Source of the DNA: JAMLJG01 sp035327585
GTDB lineage: Bacteria; Verrucomicrobiota; Kiritimatiellia; CAIVKH01
Assembly: GCA_035327585.1 (NCBI GenBank)
Contig: DAOLDD010000014.1
Span: forward strand, 1-64,000
Reading direction: 5' to 3'
DNA: 64,000 bases
Shown here: positions 15,991 through 22,827 of the stretch, piece by piece
Numbering within the stretch: position 1 is the stretch's first letter
Layout of the letters: the number at the start of each line of letters is the position of its first letter
Position numbers and translations under genes: made by a program
The notes under the pieces: generated by a model
Database searches by the model: none
Seen by the model: the letters and a program-made list of their open reading frames with translations, nothing else
What the model was told of the DNA's origin: nothing

Positions 15991-16881
15991 ATGAAGCGCA
16001 TTCTTCGAACGGGCCTGTTGGGGGCAGCCTGTTGGATCGCCGGCCACGCATACGGCCTGCAGGTTCCGCTCCACTTCAGCATCACCAATACCGTGCTCAA
16101 TGAGTTCGGGCAGGTCCTTCCAGGCTCCTCCGTGCAAGCGCCGGCCTTTAACCAGCCGTACGTCGAGGGCGCCTTGGTCCAGGTTCTGAACGTCAGCGGC
16201 GGCACGCTCCCGCCGGACACAAACGGCGTGCCGCACCCCAGCAACGCGATATTGCTCCAGACCCGCATCGGCGAGGGTATCGATCCCAAACAAGCCACAT
16301 CCGGCCGCAGCAGCGGGTCCATCACAGCGCTTAACCGCTCGTCCAGCAGCACCGGCATCTTCATCAAGGTTCGTGTATTCAACAAACCGACCCTTGAGGA
16401 GTCCTCTTTCTATGGCGAGTCCCAGGCGTTTAATGTGCCGACATACGACACCGCGCCCTACGATGTGTTCCTGGCCAGCGTATCCGCCACCACCAACGAA
16501 CTCGACACCACGGACCACGACGGGGACGGCCTGAGCCGCTCGTGGGAGAAAAGTTACGGCACGGACCCCGCCAAGGCGGATACCGACGACGATGGCATGA
16601 TCGATGGCCACGAAATCCGCGCGGGCACCGACGCCACCGATCCCGACTCGCTGCTCATCGTCGTCCACCTCACGCCGGGCAACGGCAACGACCTGCAACT
16701 GTCTTGGGATACCGTGCCTGGCAAGGCGTACCAGCTCCAAATGATGGAAGCCATGACCAACGGGGCCTTCTTCGCCGACATCGAGGCGCCGGTGACGGCA
16801 ACCGGCATGGTCACCAGCATCGTCGTCCCCGACGGCCTGCTCAACCCGCAATCGCTCTACCGCGTCCGCCTCGACGACTGA
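15991..16881 (+). CDS. Secreted protein with thrombospondin type 3 calcium repeats
   Basis: 296 residues. MKRILRTGLLGAACWIAGHA is a signal peptide. An N-terminal beta-rich region (~25-160) has no recognised family. Around 170-212 there are two Asp-rich loops, DHDGDGLSRSWE and DTDDDGMIDGHE, followed by GTDATDPDS: the calcium-binding pattern of thrombospondin type 3 repeats often found in surface proteins of PVC and Bacteroidetes bacteria. The C-terminal ~80 residues (LSWDTVPGKAYQLQ) resemble the fibronectin-like ends common in such proteins. It lies 11 bp after the PEP-CTERM gene and may be its partner. Function is unknown. Confidence 0.75.
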   Translation: MKRILRTGLLGAACWIAGHAYGLQVPLHFSITNTVLNEFGQVLPGSSVQAPAFNQPYVEGALVQVLNVSGGTLPPDTNGVPHPSNAILLQTRIGEGIDPKQATSGRSSGSITALNRSSSSTGIFIKVRVFNKPTLEESSFYGESQAFNVPTYDTAPYDVFLASVSATTNELDTTDHDGDGLSRSWEKSYGTDPAKADTDDDGMIDGHEIRAGTDATDPDSLLIVVHLTPGNGNDLQLSWDTVPGKAYQLQMMEAMTNGAFFADIEAPVTATGMVTSIVVPDGLLNPQSLYRVRLDD

Positions 16882-16893
16882 TCGACGCCGGAC

Positions 16894-16923
16894 TTGTGCG
16901 GAGCGGGTTTCGTGGCATCATAT
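16894..16923 (+). promoter_or_regulatory. Possible coaBC promoter close to the start codon
   Basis: TTGTGC at 16894-16899 and TCATAT at 16918-16923 are 18 bp apart. The coaBC ATG is at 16933, so the leader would be only a few bases. The match to consensus is moderate. Confidence 0.3.
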
Positions 16924-16932
16924 CCACCCGTC

Positions 16933-18180
16933 ATGAACTCCTCCCCGTCCCGTGAACCCGTGCGCCCCATCGTGCTCGGCATTTGTGGCGGCATTGCGGC
17001 CTACAAGGCCGTCGACGTCGCGAGCCGGTTGCGCAAGGCCGGCCACGATGTCCACGTGGCCATGACCGAGGCGGCCGCCGCCTTTGTCACGCCGCTCACC
17101 TTCGCCGCCGTTTCCGGCAATCCCGTCCTGGATCGCCTGCTGCCCGCAGCGGACGCCGGCGGCGAGCGTTCCTATCCACATCTCTATCCCGCCACGCGCG
17201 CGGCGGCGTTCATCGTCCTGCCCGCGACCGCCAATACGCTCGCCAAACTCGCACACGGCCTCGCACCCGACCTCGTCGCAGCCTGCGCGCTCTCACTGCC
17301 CGCCGACTGCGCGCGCATCATCTGCCCGGCCATGAACGTGGAAATGTGGCGCAACCCTGTTGTACAGGACAATGTCCGGACCCTCGAAGCGCGCGGCTGG
17401 CTGCGCGTCGGCCCCACCAGCGGCGCGCTCGCGTGCGGCATGGAGGGCGAAGGTCGCCTGAGCGAACCGGCGGACATCGTCGCGACGCTGAACGCGCAGC
17501 TCAACGCGGCGCGCTCGCTCGCGACCCGGCGTGTACTCGTGCTTTCGGGCCCGACGCGCGAGCACTTTGATCCGGTGCGGTTTATCGGCAATCCCAGCTC
17601 CGGAAAAATGGGCCGCGCGCTCGCCGAGGCAGCGGCCCGCGCGGGCGCGCACGTCGATTTCATCACCGGGCCCGTTCCGGAGGAAAACCTGCCGCGCCAC
17701 CCCGCGATCACCATCGAGCGCATCACCAGCGCCGAAGACCTGCTCGCCGCCGCACGCGCGCGATTCGACGCGGCGGACATCGTGATTTACGCCGCCGCCG
17801 TCGCCGACTACCGCCCCGTACGGTACCAGCACGAGAAGCTGCCCAAACGAACCGGCGCGCTGACGCTGAATCTCGAGGCCACGCCCGATGTCGCCGCCGC
17901 GCTCAATGCGCAAAAACGTCCCGGCCAGGTCGCCATTGGCTTCGCCCTGCAAACGCATGACGGCGCCGCGAAGGCCGCGGAAAAAATGGCCCGCAAACAA
18001 TTCGACGGCATCGTCCTCAACGCGCTCGACGCCCTCGGCGGAGACACCGGCGGCTACACGTGGATCGAACCCGGCGCCGCTCCCCAACCGTGGGGTACCC
18101 TCGCCAAACCCGACTGCGCCCTCCGCATCCTCGCCCGCGCCGCCGAATGGCTCGCCGCCAAACGCGCCGCTCAACCTTGA
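16933..18180 (+). CDS. coaBC: Phosphopantothenoylcysteine decarboxylase / phosphopantothenate-cysteine ligase
   Basis: 415 residues. The N-terminal CoaC flavoprotein (~12-190) has GICGGIAAYKAVDVASRLRKAG, PATANTLAKLAHGLAPDL and ICPAMNVEMWRNP, with the PxMNxxMW substrate-recognition motif. The C-terminal CoaB (~200-415) has SGPTREHFDPVRFIGNPSSGKMG, the CTP-binding and dimer motif. The protein runs two consecutive steps of coenzyme A synthesis: joining cysteine to 4'-phosphopantothenate, then FMN-dependent decarboxylation. PanC (34.2 kb) serves the same pathway. A strong terminator follows at 18230. The ATG at 16933 is used in preference to one 39 bases upstream, which lies at the promoter. Confidence 0.95.
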   Translation: MNSSPSREPVRPIVLGICGGIAAYKAVDVASRLRKAGHDVHVAMTEAAAAFVTPLTFAAVSGNPVLDRLLPAADAGGERSYPHLYPATRAAAFIVLPATANTLAKLAHGLAPDLVAACALSLPADCARIICPAMNVEMWRNPVVQDNVRTLEARGWLRVGPTSGALACGMEGEGRLSEPADIVATLNAQLNAARSLATRRVLVLSGPTREHFDPVRFIGNPSSGKMGRALAEAAARAGAHVDFITGPVPEENLPRHPAITIERITSAEDLLAAARARFDAADIVIYAAAVADYRPVRYQHEKLPKRTGALTLNLEATPDVAAALNAQKRPGQVAIGFALQTHDGAAKAAEKMARKQFDGIVLNALDALGGDTGGYTWIEPGAAPQPWGTLAKPDCALRILARAAEWLAAKRAAQP

Positions 18181-18229
18181 GCGAAATCGGGCAATCACTC
18201 ATCCAGGCAGCCCCCCCCTCGCACCCCGC

Positions 18230-18249
18230 AAGGGGATGCTCCCCTTTTT
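18230..18249 (+). terminator. Rho-independent terminator of coaBC
   Basis: The stem AAGGGGA (18230-18236) pairs with TCCCCTT (18240-18246) around a TGC loop and runs straight into TTT at 18247-18249. It lies 50 bases after the coaBC stop. This is the clearest intrinsic terminator in the window. Confidence 0.8.
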
Positions 18250-18252
18250 AAA

Positions 18253-18363
18253 GTAATTCTCGAAAGTTTTGTCCTGTTGGTTGTAGCGACGGGATTTCAT
18301 CCCGTCGGCCCAAATCCGACGGCCGTCGCTACAGCGGTTCATGACAAAACCTTTGAGAGTTAC
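18253..18363. repeat. 111-bp palindromic MITE-like element with terminal inverted repeats
   Basis: The outer ends 18253-18273 and 18343-18363 are 21-bp inverted repeats matching at 18 positions. Inside, TGTAGCGACGG (18282-18292) and CCGTCGCTACA (18323-18333) are a perfect 11-bp inverted pair. The centre holds further dyads (GGGATTTCATCCC and GTCGGCCCAAATCCGAC). A second, truncated copy is at 1-77. No flanking target duplication is obvious. The element encodes no protein and would fold into a long branched hairpin. Confidence 0.8.
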
Positions 18364-18431
18364 TCCAGTTGTTGTAACCGAGCCCGCTGGCACGGAACAG
18401 CCATCTTCAGCAGCATCCTATTTGCTATTTT

Positions 18432-18455
18432 GGGGGCTGACCCCATTTTGCCCCC
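18432..18455. repeat. GGGGGC/GCCCCC hairpin near the BtuF-like gene
   Basis: GGGGGC at 18432-18437 (within TGGGGGCTGACCCC) pairs with GCCCCC at 18450-18455 across a 12-nt loop. T-rich bases follow on the plus strand and precede on the minus strand. It could terminate transcription of the convergent BtuF-like gene at 18496, or be a decayed REP-type unit (it contains GGGGCTGACCCC). Confidence 0.4.
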
Positions 18456-18495
18456 ATTTTGTCGTTTTGCCTGATCTTTTACAAACCGCGGCTCC

Positions 18496-19377
18496 CTATT
18501 CGCGTGGTTCGCGGGTACCCGCTTCGTCCGCGGCTGCACGCTGCATCAGCCAGTCGGCCAGCGCCTCGGCGCCCTGCAGCCAGCGAGGGCCGGGGCGCAG
18601 GAGCCAGTCGGACGGAATTTCGCTGCAAATCGCGCCGCGCTCGACCGCGGGCAAACGCCGCCAGCCGGGCCGGCGCGCCAGATAGCCCGCGCCCGGCTCG
18701 GCGCGCGGGATCATGTAGGCGAGCACAATCACGTCGGGCTTCTGCTGCAAAATCCACTCCGCGCTTACGTGCGCGTAAGGCCGGTCCAGCGCCGCGCCGA
18801 GATTACGTCCGCCCGCGAGTTCCACGAGGTCGTGCAGAAACGACGGACGTCCCGGCGTCGTCAGCGGATCACTCCATACCTCGACATACGTCAGCGGCCG
18901 CGCGCGCGCCGCCCAGTACGCGTCCACCCGCCGCGCCAGCGCATCGCGTCGCGCACGCGCATGCGCCACCCAACGCGCCGCGCCATCCGGATCGTCCAGC
19001 GCCGTGCCCAGCGCCTCCACCGCCGCCATCATCTGTTCCCAACTCTCGCACGGCAACCGCAGGAACTGGATGCCCGCCGCGCGCAGCGCATCCGCGAGCC
19101 CCGGCCGCTCCACGTCCGTACTCACCACCACGTCCGGCTTCGCGCGCAGCAGCCACTCCAGGTTCGGCCGCCCGAATGAACCGGCCACCGGCAGCGTCGC
19201 CGCCTCCGGCGGAAAATCGCACGCGTCCGACCGCGCCATGAGCCGGTCGCCCCACCCCGCGTCGTAAATGAGTTCGGTGAACGACGGCGCCAGGCTTGCG
19301 ATCCGCCGCACGGGCTCGCCAGCTCCCGCCACGCGACACGCAGCCAGCAGGAGCAAAAAAATCAGAACATTGCGCAT
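18496..19377 (-). CDS. BtuF-like periplasmic substrate-binding protein
   Basis: 293 residues. The N-terminus (MRNVLIFLLLLAACRVAGA) is a signal peptide; a lipobox-like LLLAAC is present but the spacing does not decide between lipoprotein and soluble forms. The fold is the class III helical-backbone binding protein: RIASLAPSFTELIYDAGWGDRLM, then VPVAGSFGRPNLEWLLRAKPDVVV, and EWILQQKPDVIVLAY in the second lobe. Such proteins bind cobalamin or ferric chelates and deliver them to an ABC permease. No btuC/btuD lies in the window, so this one is orphaned here. Vitamin B12 is the best guess for ligand because of the SLAPS and DACDFP-like motifs. Confidence 0.8.
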   Translation of the reverse strand: MRNVLIFLLLLAACRVAGAGEPVRRIASLAPSFTELIYDAGWGDRLMARSDACDFPPEAATLPVAGSFGRPNLEWLLRAKPDVVVSTDVERPGLADALRAAGIQFLRLPCESWEQMMAAVEALGTALDDPDGAARWVAHARARRDALARRVDAYWAARARPLTYVEVWSDPLTTPGRPSFLHDLVELAGGRNLGAALDRPYAHVSAEWILQQKPDVIVLAYMIPRAEPGAGYLARRPGWRRLPAVERGAICSEIPSDWLLRPGPRWLQGAEALADWLMQRAAADEAGTREPRE

Positions 19378-19460
19378 GCCCCATTCCTACCACGAACCCG
19401 TCGCACGGTCACGGACCACCGCCCGCCATCCGCCTCTTATAGGACTTTCCCAAGCTTTGT

Positions 19461-19507
19461 TTGCCCCCACCGGCCTTGCGCCGGTGGAGCAAAAGTTCCT
19501 CGGCTAC
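19461..19507 (+). repeat. GC stem-loop repeat family, copy A
   Basis: A copy of a short stem-loop unit: CCACCGGC-CTTGC-GCCGGTGG, then AGCAAAAGTTCCTCGGCTAC. The flanks GCCCCC and AAGTTCCTNGGCTAC are shared with the copies at 30967 and 40526, while the stem itself varies with compensating changes. It lies between the BtuF-like gene and the FHA gene. Confidence 0.65.
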
Positions 19508-19545
19508 CGGGACACAAGGGGATCACCCGCCATCCGCCTCGTCCG

Positions 19546-19574
19546 TTGACACCTGCAAGGGCGCGTGCAAATAT
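19546..19574 (+). promoter_or_regulatory. Promoter of the FHA/pseudopilin pair
   Basis: A consensus TTGACA at 19546-19551 is followed after 17 bp by AAATAT at 19569-19574. The gene has GGGAG at 19588-19592, seven bases before its ATG at 19599, so this is a normal leadered promoter. Confidence 0.5.
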
Positions 19575-19598
19575 GGCTCCACTTTTCGGGAGATCATC

Positions 19599-20099
19599 AT
19601 GGCTGTACTCATGGGCATGTCGGGCGACGTCAAAGGGAAGACGTTCCCCATCGGGGACGAGGGACTAACCCTCGGGCGCCATGCCGACAACCAGGTCTCC
19701 CTCAACAACGCCACCGTCTCGGGCCACCACGCCGTCATCAAGCGCGAGGGCGACCAATATATCCTGCGCGACCTCGGCTCCACCAACGGCTCCCGCGTCA
19801 ACTCGCGCGAGATCAAGGAATCGCCGCTCCGCCCGAAGGACCTCGTTCAGATCGGCTCCGTCGAATTCCTCTTCAATTCCGAGGCGATGAGCTTCGAGGA
19901 CGCACAGGCCGTCTTCACCCGCACCGAGGTGCTCGAAACCAAGGGAGGCACGGAAATGCCGGAATCGTTCGGCAACATCTCCCCGTTCGGCGCGCGCCGC
20001 CGCGAGAACCTGACGATCTGGATTCCAATCATCGCCGTGCTCGGCCTGCTCGCCGTCGGCGTGGTGATTTACCTCCTCATCAAGCTGTTCACCGCCTGA
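19599..20099 (+). CDS. FHA-domain protein with C-terminal membrane anchor
   Basis: 166 residues. The forkhead-associated domain occupies ~12-95 and has all key residues: LTLGRHADNQVSL, SGHHAVIKREGDQYILRD and LGSTNGSRVN (the GR, SxxH and NG signature that binds phospho-threonine). A linker (~100-135) leads to one TM helix (IPIIAVLGLLAVGVVIYLLI, ~143-162), so the FHA domain should face the cytoplasm from a tail anchor. FHA proteins dock on Ser/Thr-kinase substrates and occur in secretion and pilus control. No kinase is in the window. The next gene, a GspJ-like pseudopilin, begins 12 bp later, which suggests a joint role in type II secretion. Confidence 0.88.
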   Translation: MAVLMGMSGDVKGKTFPIGDEGLTLGRHADNQVSLNNATVSGHHAVIKREGDQYILRDLGSTNGSRVNSREIKESPLRPKDLVQIGSVEFLFNSEAMSFEDAQAVFTRTEVLETKGGTEMPESFGNISPFGARRRENLTIWIPIIAVLGLLAVGVVIYLLIKLFTA

Positions 20100-20111
20100 G
20101 GACCGCCCTCC

Positions 20112-20786
20112 GTGCGGCCCCTCTCGCCACCAAGCGCACGCGCGGCCCGGACCGCGAACGGCTTTACGCTGGTCGAACTCCTGCTCGCCGCCGCCATCGC
20201 GGTCCTCGTCGCCGCGCTCGCCTGGTCCCTGCTCTCCACCACGACGCGCTCGGTCGAATCGCAAATGGACCGGGCACGCGGCCCGGCGGCGGCCGCCGCC
20301 GCGATTGATCAACTCCGGTCGGACCTCAACGCCCTCTTCATCGCGGAGGACGACCCCGTCACCGCGCTCGAACTACAGTCGGGCAGCGACCAACCCTTCT
20401 CCCTCACCTTCTGCACCATCCGCGCAACCGGGCGCACCCCCGACCTCGTGTGGACGGAACCGCGCCGCGTGGAATACCGGCTCGCCGCCTCCGGCGCGGA
20501 TGAAGCCGCCAGCCTCGTCCGCCTTGAACAGTCGCTGTCCGGCCCCATCGAAACCGTCACCAACACCGTGCTCGACCGCGTCACCGCCCTGAACCTCGCC
20601 TTCAGCGATGGCGAAACCTGGCACGCCACCTGGCCGCCCGCCGACCAGAACGACGCACGCCCCCGCGCCGCGCGCGCGACCATCCAATCCGGCAGCGGCG
20701 AGCCCGCGGAAGCCGAATTCTGGCTCCCCATCGGCCACGCCGTCACCTCCCGCCTCCTCCGCACCGGCCAGTCGGCGCCGGAATAG
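20112..20786 (+). CDS. gspJ: GspJ-like pseudopilin
   Basis: 224 residues with a GTG start. The prepilin signature ANGFTLVELLLAAAIAVLVAA (residues ~15-35) is textbook: cleavage between G and F, Glu at +5, and a hydrophobic helix. The remaining 180 residues form a beta-rich globular domain (DLVWTEPRRVEYRLAA, AEFWLPIGHAVTSRLLR) of the size of GspJ, a minor pseudopilin at the tip of the type II pseudopilus. It probably forms the tip with the GspK encoded at 8.1 kb. GAGGA overlaps the FHA stop and serves as its ribosome-binding site. Confidence 0.8.
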   Translation: MRPLSPPSARAARTANGFTLVELLLAAAIAVLVAALAWSLLSTTTRSVESQMDRARGPAAAAAAIDQLRSDLNALFIAEDDPVTALELQSGSDQPFSLTFCTIRATGRTPDLVWTEPRRVEYRLAASGADEAASLVRLEQSLSGPIETVTNTVLDRVTALNLAFSDGETWHATWPPADQNDARPRAARATIQSGSGEPAEAEFWLPIGHAVTSRLLRTGQSAPE

Positions 20787-20808
20787 CAAACCCACGAATT
20801 CCCCCGGC

Positions 20809-20836
20809 TTGAGCCGCGCCGGACATCGCGTATAGT
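20809..20836 (+). promoter_or_regulatory. Promoter with predicted leaderless start
   Basis: TTGAGC at 20809-20814 and TATAGT at 20831-20836 are 16 bp apart. The next ATG is at 20843, six bases past the -10 hexamer, and no Shine-Dalgarno site fits between them. Confidence 0.5.
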
Positions 20837-20842
20837 GCCGGC

Positions 20843-21154
20843 ATGCTGAGCGGAAAAATCATCGTCGGGTTGGTGCTCGTCGGCCTCGCGCTCACTGGCG
20901 GCGGCTACGCCTCCTACACCAACGTGCGCGACGCCCGGGGCCCGCGCGAACGCCGCTTCGTCATCCGCGTCTGCGTGCTCGGCTGGCTGCTCATCCTCTC
21001 CATGCTCGCCCTCGTCTATGCGCTGCCCGCGCCGTACCGCTACATCACCGCCCTCGTCTACTTCGTGGTCACGCCCGTCATCATCTACCGCTGGTCGCTC
21101 ACCCACCAGTTGCTGCGCGTGCTCGACGAACGGGAACGCCCCGACGCGCCATGA
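20843..21154 (+). CDS. Small three-helix membrane protein, unknown function
   Basis: 103 residues. Three hydrophobic segments are clear: IIVGLVLVGLALTGGGYASY (~6-25), VLGWLLILSMLALVYAL (~44-61) and YITALVYFVVTPVIIYRW (~67-84). A charged ARGPRERRF loop separates the first two and a polar tail (LDERERPDAP) ends the protein. I recognise no family. Its stop overlaps the start of the next gene by 4 nt, so the two are translationally linked. The upstream promoter suggests a leaderless message. Confidence 0.6.
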   Translation: MLSGKIIVGLVLVGLALTGGGYASYTNVRDARGPRERRFVIRVCVLGWLLILSMLALVYALPAPYRYITALVYFVVTPVIIYRWSLTHQLLRVLDERERPDAP

Positions 21155-21555
21155 GCTTCCGCGACCCGCGCACCCGCGCGTTCGAGGCCGGACTCAAACG
21201 CGTATTCGACCGCATCGACCACGAACTGGAAATCCGGCACGGCGACCGCTACCGCCTGCACCCGTCGCGCCCCGCCACCGGTGAAACCGGGAATCCCGAG
21301 ATGGACGGCCTCTTCAACGTCGGCGCCGCGTTCAGCGCCGGCTTCGGTTCCGCGCACGGCCCCGGCTACCTCGTCAATGTACGCATGGTCACGCTGCAAT
21401 CCGTTCCGCCCGACGTGCAGGAGGCGATGGAGGACGAAGTCGTCGCGCTGCTGCGCCAGTGGCTGCCCGACGAATTCCCCGGCCGCACCCTTTACGTCGA
21501 CCGCGACGGCCATGTGTTTAAAATCCACGGCGACCTCAGCCTCGGCGCAGCCTGA
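21151..21555 (+). CDS. Conserved-looking soluble protein of unknown function
   Basis: 134 residues, no signal peptide or TM helix. It starts with an amphipathic helix (FEAGLKRVFDRIDHELEIRHGDRYRLHP) and contains a glycine-rich middle (MDGLFNVGAAFSAGFGSAHGPGYLVNVRM). It ends with a helix (VQEAMEDEVVALLRQWLP) and a beta hairpin (RTLYVDRDGHVFKIHGD). The composition is that of a real cytoplasmic protein. No function can be assigned. It overlaps the upstream small membrane-protein gene (ATGA), suggesting a membrane/soluble pair. It ends just before the paired TTACAACGTCTGTAA repeat. Confidence 0.6.
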   Translation: MSFRDPRTRAFEAGLKRVFDRIDHELEIRHGDRYRLHPSRPATGETGNPEMDGLFNVGAAFSAGFGSAHGPGYLVNVRMVTLQSVPPDVQEAMEDEVVALLRQWLPDEFPGRTLYVDRDGHVFKIHGDLSLGAA

Positions 21556-21557
21556 AA

Positions 21558-21613
21558 TTTACAACGTCTGTAAAAACTTTTTTACGGACTTACAACGTCT
21601 GTAATTCCTTTTT
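21558..21613 (+). repeat. Paired TTACAACGTCTGTAA motif, locus 1
   Basis: Two copies of the core ACAACGTCTGTAA begin at 21561 and 21592, 31 bp apart. Each is a short dyad (TTACA-N5-TGTAA) followed by a T-run (CTTTTTT, CCTTTTTT). The pair sits between the convergent ends of the unknown gene at 21151 and hemH. The same arrangement recurs at 31117 and 43836. Confidence 0.8.
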
Positions 21614-21683
21614 TGGGCGCCGGGTGGTCCGGGCGCTCCGCGCACGGAAACGCCGCGCGGAGCGCGGCGTCCACCCACGAAGC

Positions 21684-22712
21684 CTACCCCCGCGGGGCGG
21701 TGGGGCGGCCGGAGGGACAGCAATTTTCCGGGCAGACGTCGTGATTGGGCGGACGCGCGCCGATGGCGCGTTTCGGCGTCGCGGGGTCGATCCGCTCCTG
21801 CACCAGTTCGCCGAGCATCTGCACGAACAGCGGATGCGTGCCGGGCGTCGCGGCGCGTACGAGCGGGAGACCGAGTTCCTGCGCGAGTTCCTTCGCCTCG
21901 CGGTCGAGGTCGTACAGCACTTCCATGTGATCGGAGATGAATCCGATGGGCGCGAGCACGATGCCGGTCGCACCGGCGGCGTGCGCGGCGCGAATCGCGT
22001 CGAGAATGTCCGGCTCCAGCCAGGGCTGCGCTGGCGGCCCGCTGCGGCTCTGGTACACGAGCTGCCCGTTGCGAATCCCCGCGGCCTCCGTCGTGAGCCG
22101 GCACGCCTCCTGCAACTGCGCCTCGTACGCGCAGCCCGCGGCCATCGCGGAAGGAATGCTGTGCGCGGTGAAGAACGTCGCGGCGTTCGCGCGAGCGGAT
22201 TCGGGGAGCCGCGCGAAAGCCTGCTTCCAGTGGCGCGCCCACACGTCGATGAAGAGCGGGTGGTTGTACCAGACGCGTATTTTGTCGGAGGCCGGGGCGT
22301 CGGGGCCGAGCGACGCGAGCGCGCGAGCGATATCCTCGCGATACTGGCGGCAGCCGGAATAGCAACTGAAGCCGCTGGTGACCAGCGTGAGGAACCGTTT
22401 CACGCCCGCGGCCTGCATCGCGCGCGCCGCGTCGGCGACGAACGGGGTCCAGTTGCGGTTGCCCATGTAGATCGGGAGATCGATGCCGCGCCGCTCCAGC
22501 TCCGTCTCCAGCGCGGCCTGGAGTTGCCGGTTTTGCAGGTTGATGGGACTCACGCCGCCGAACAATTCGTAGTGGTGCGCCACCTCGCGCTTGCGCTCGT
22601 CGGGCACGTTCTTCCCGCGCAGCACGTTGTCGAGGAACGGCATCACGTCGTCGAGCCCCTCGGGTCCGCCGAAGGACATGATCAACAGGGCGTCGTAGGG
22701 TGTAGTAGGCAT
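21684..22712 (-). CDS. hemH: Ferrochelatase with C-terminal cysteine cluster
   Basis: 342 residues. Family features: LLIMSFGGPEGLDDVMPFL at the start, YMGNRNWTPFVADA, FFTAHSIPSAMA carrying the catalytic His, and LVYQSRSGPPAQPWLEPD with the later substrate-site residues. It inserts iron into the porphyrin ring in the last steps of heme synthesis; hemB lies 1.7 kb away. Cys117 and Cys121 (SCYSGC) and Cys327, Cys331 and Cys332 (VCPENCC) match the pattern of a [2Fe-2S]-binding ferrochelatase, with one internal ligand and three at the C-terminus. A repeat-derived promoter region lies directly upstream. Confidence 0.93.
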   Translation of the reverse strand: MPTTPYDALLIMSFGGPEGLDDVMPFLDNVLRGKNVPDERKREVAHHYELFGGVSPINLQNRQLQAALETELERRGIDLPIYMGNRNWTPFVADAARAMQAAGVKRFLTLVTSGFSCYSGCRQYREDIARALASLGPDAPASDKIRVWYNHPLFIDVWARHWKQAFARLPESARANAATFFTAHSIPSAMAAGCAYEAQLQEACRLTTEAAGIRNGQLVYQSRSGPPAQPWLEPDILDAIRAAHAAGATGIVLAPIGFISDHMEVLYDLDREAKELAQELGLPLVRAATPGTHPLFVQMLGELVQERIDPATPKRAIGARPPNHDVCPENCCPSGRPTAPRG

Positions 22713-22733
22713 GGGGGATTTATTCTTGGCTCT

Positions 22734-22772
22734 TGGTCATTCCGTCATTCCGTCATTGGTCATTGGTCATTA
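22734..22772. repeat. TCATT-type tandem repeat, copy 1
   Basis: Five units of the form GTCATTSS (GGTCATT, CCGTCATT) in a row. It is nearly identical over about 35 bases to 53313-53348. On the minus strand the units read GGAATGAC or CAATGAC. One ATGACG lies 18-19 bp before AATAAAT, which is next to the hemH start, so the repeat occupies the promoter position of hemH. Confidence 0.75.
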
Positions 22773-22827
22773 ATCTTCGCGCTGGGCGCTGGCACCTTTC
22801 AACCTGAATCGCTATGTTGAACGTTTT

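Larger units (their letters stand above)
18181..18495. other. Intergenic stretch carrying a terminator, a palindromic element and a C-rich hairpin
   Basis: 315 bp between coaBC and the convergent BtuF-like gene with no coding content. It holds the coaBC terminator, the complete 111-bp palindromic element and a GGGGGC/GCCCCC hairpin, each listed separately. Confidence 0.8.

Noticed and set aside
21558..21613. Paired TTACAACGTCTGTAA as a conventional Rho-independent terminator
   Set aside because: The stem is only 5 bp and AT-rich, far weaker than a normal terminator stem. The fixed pairing at 31-32 bp is not explained by termination alone, so it is reported as a repeat of unknown role.
22734..22772. 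CRISPR-like array
   Set aside because: The units are 7-8 bp, directly abutting, without unique spacers. No cas genes are present anywhere in the window.
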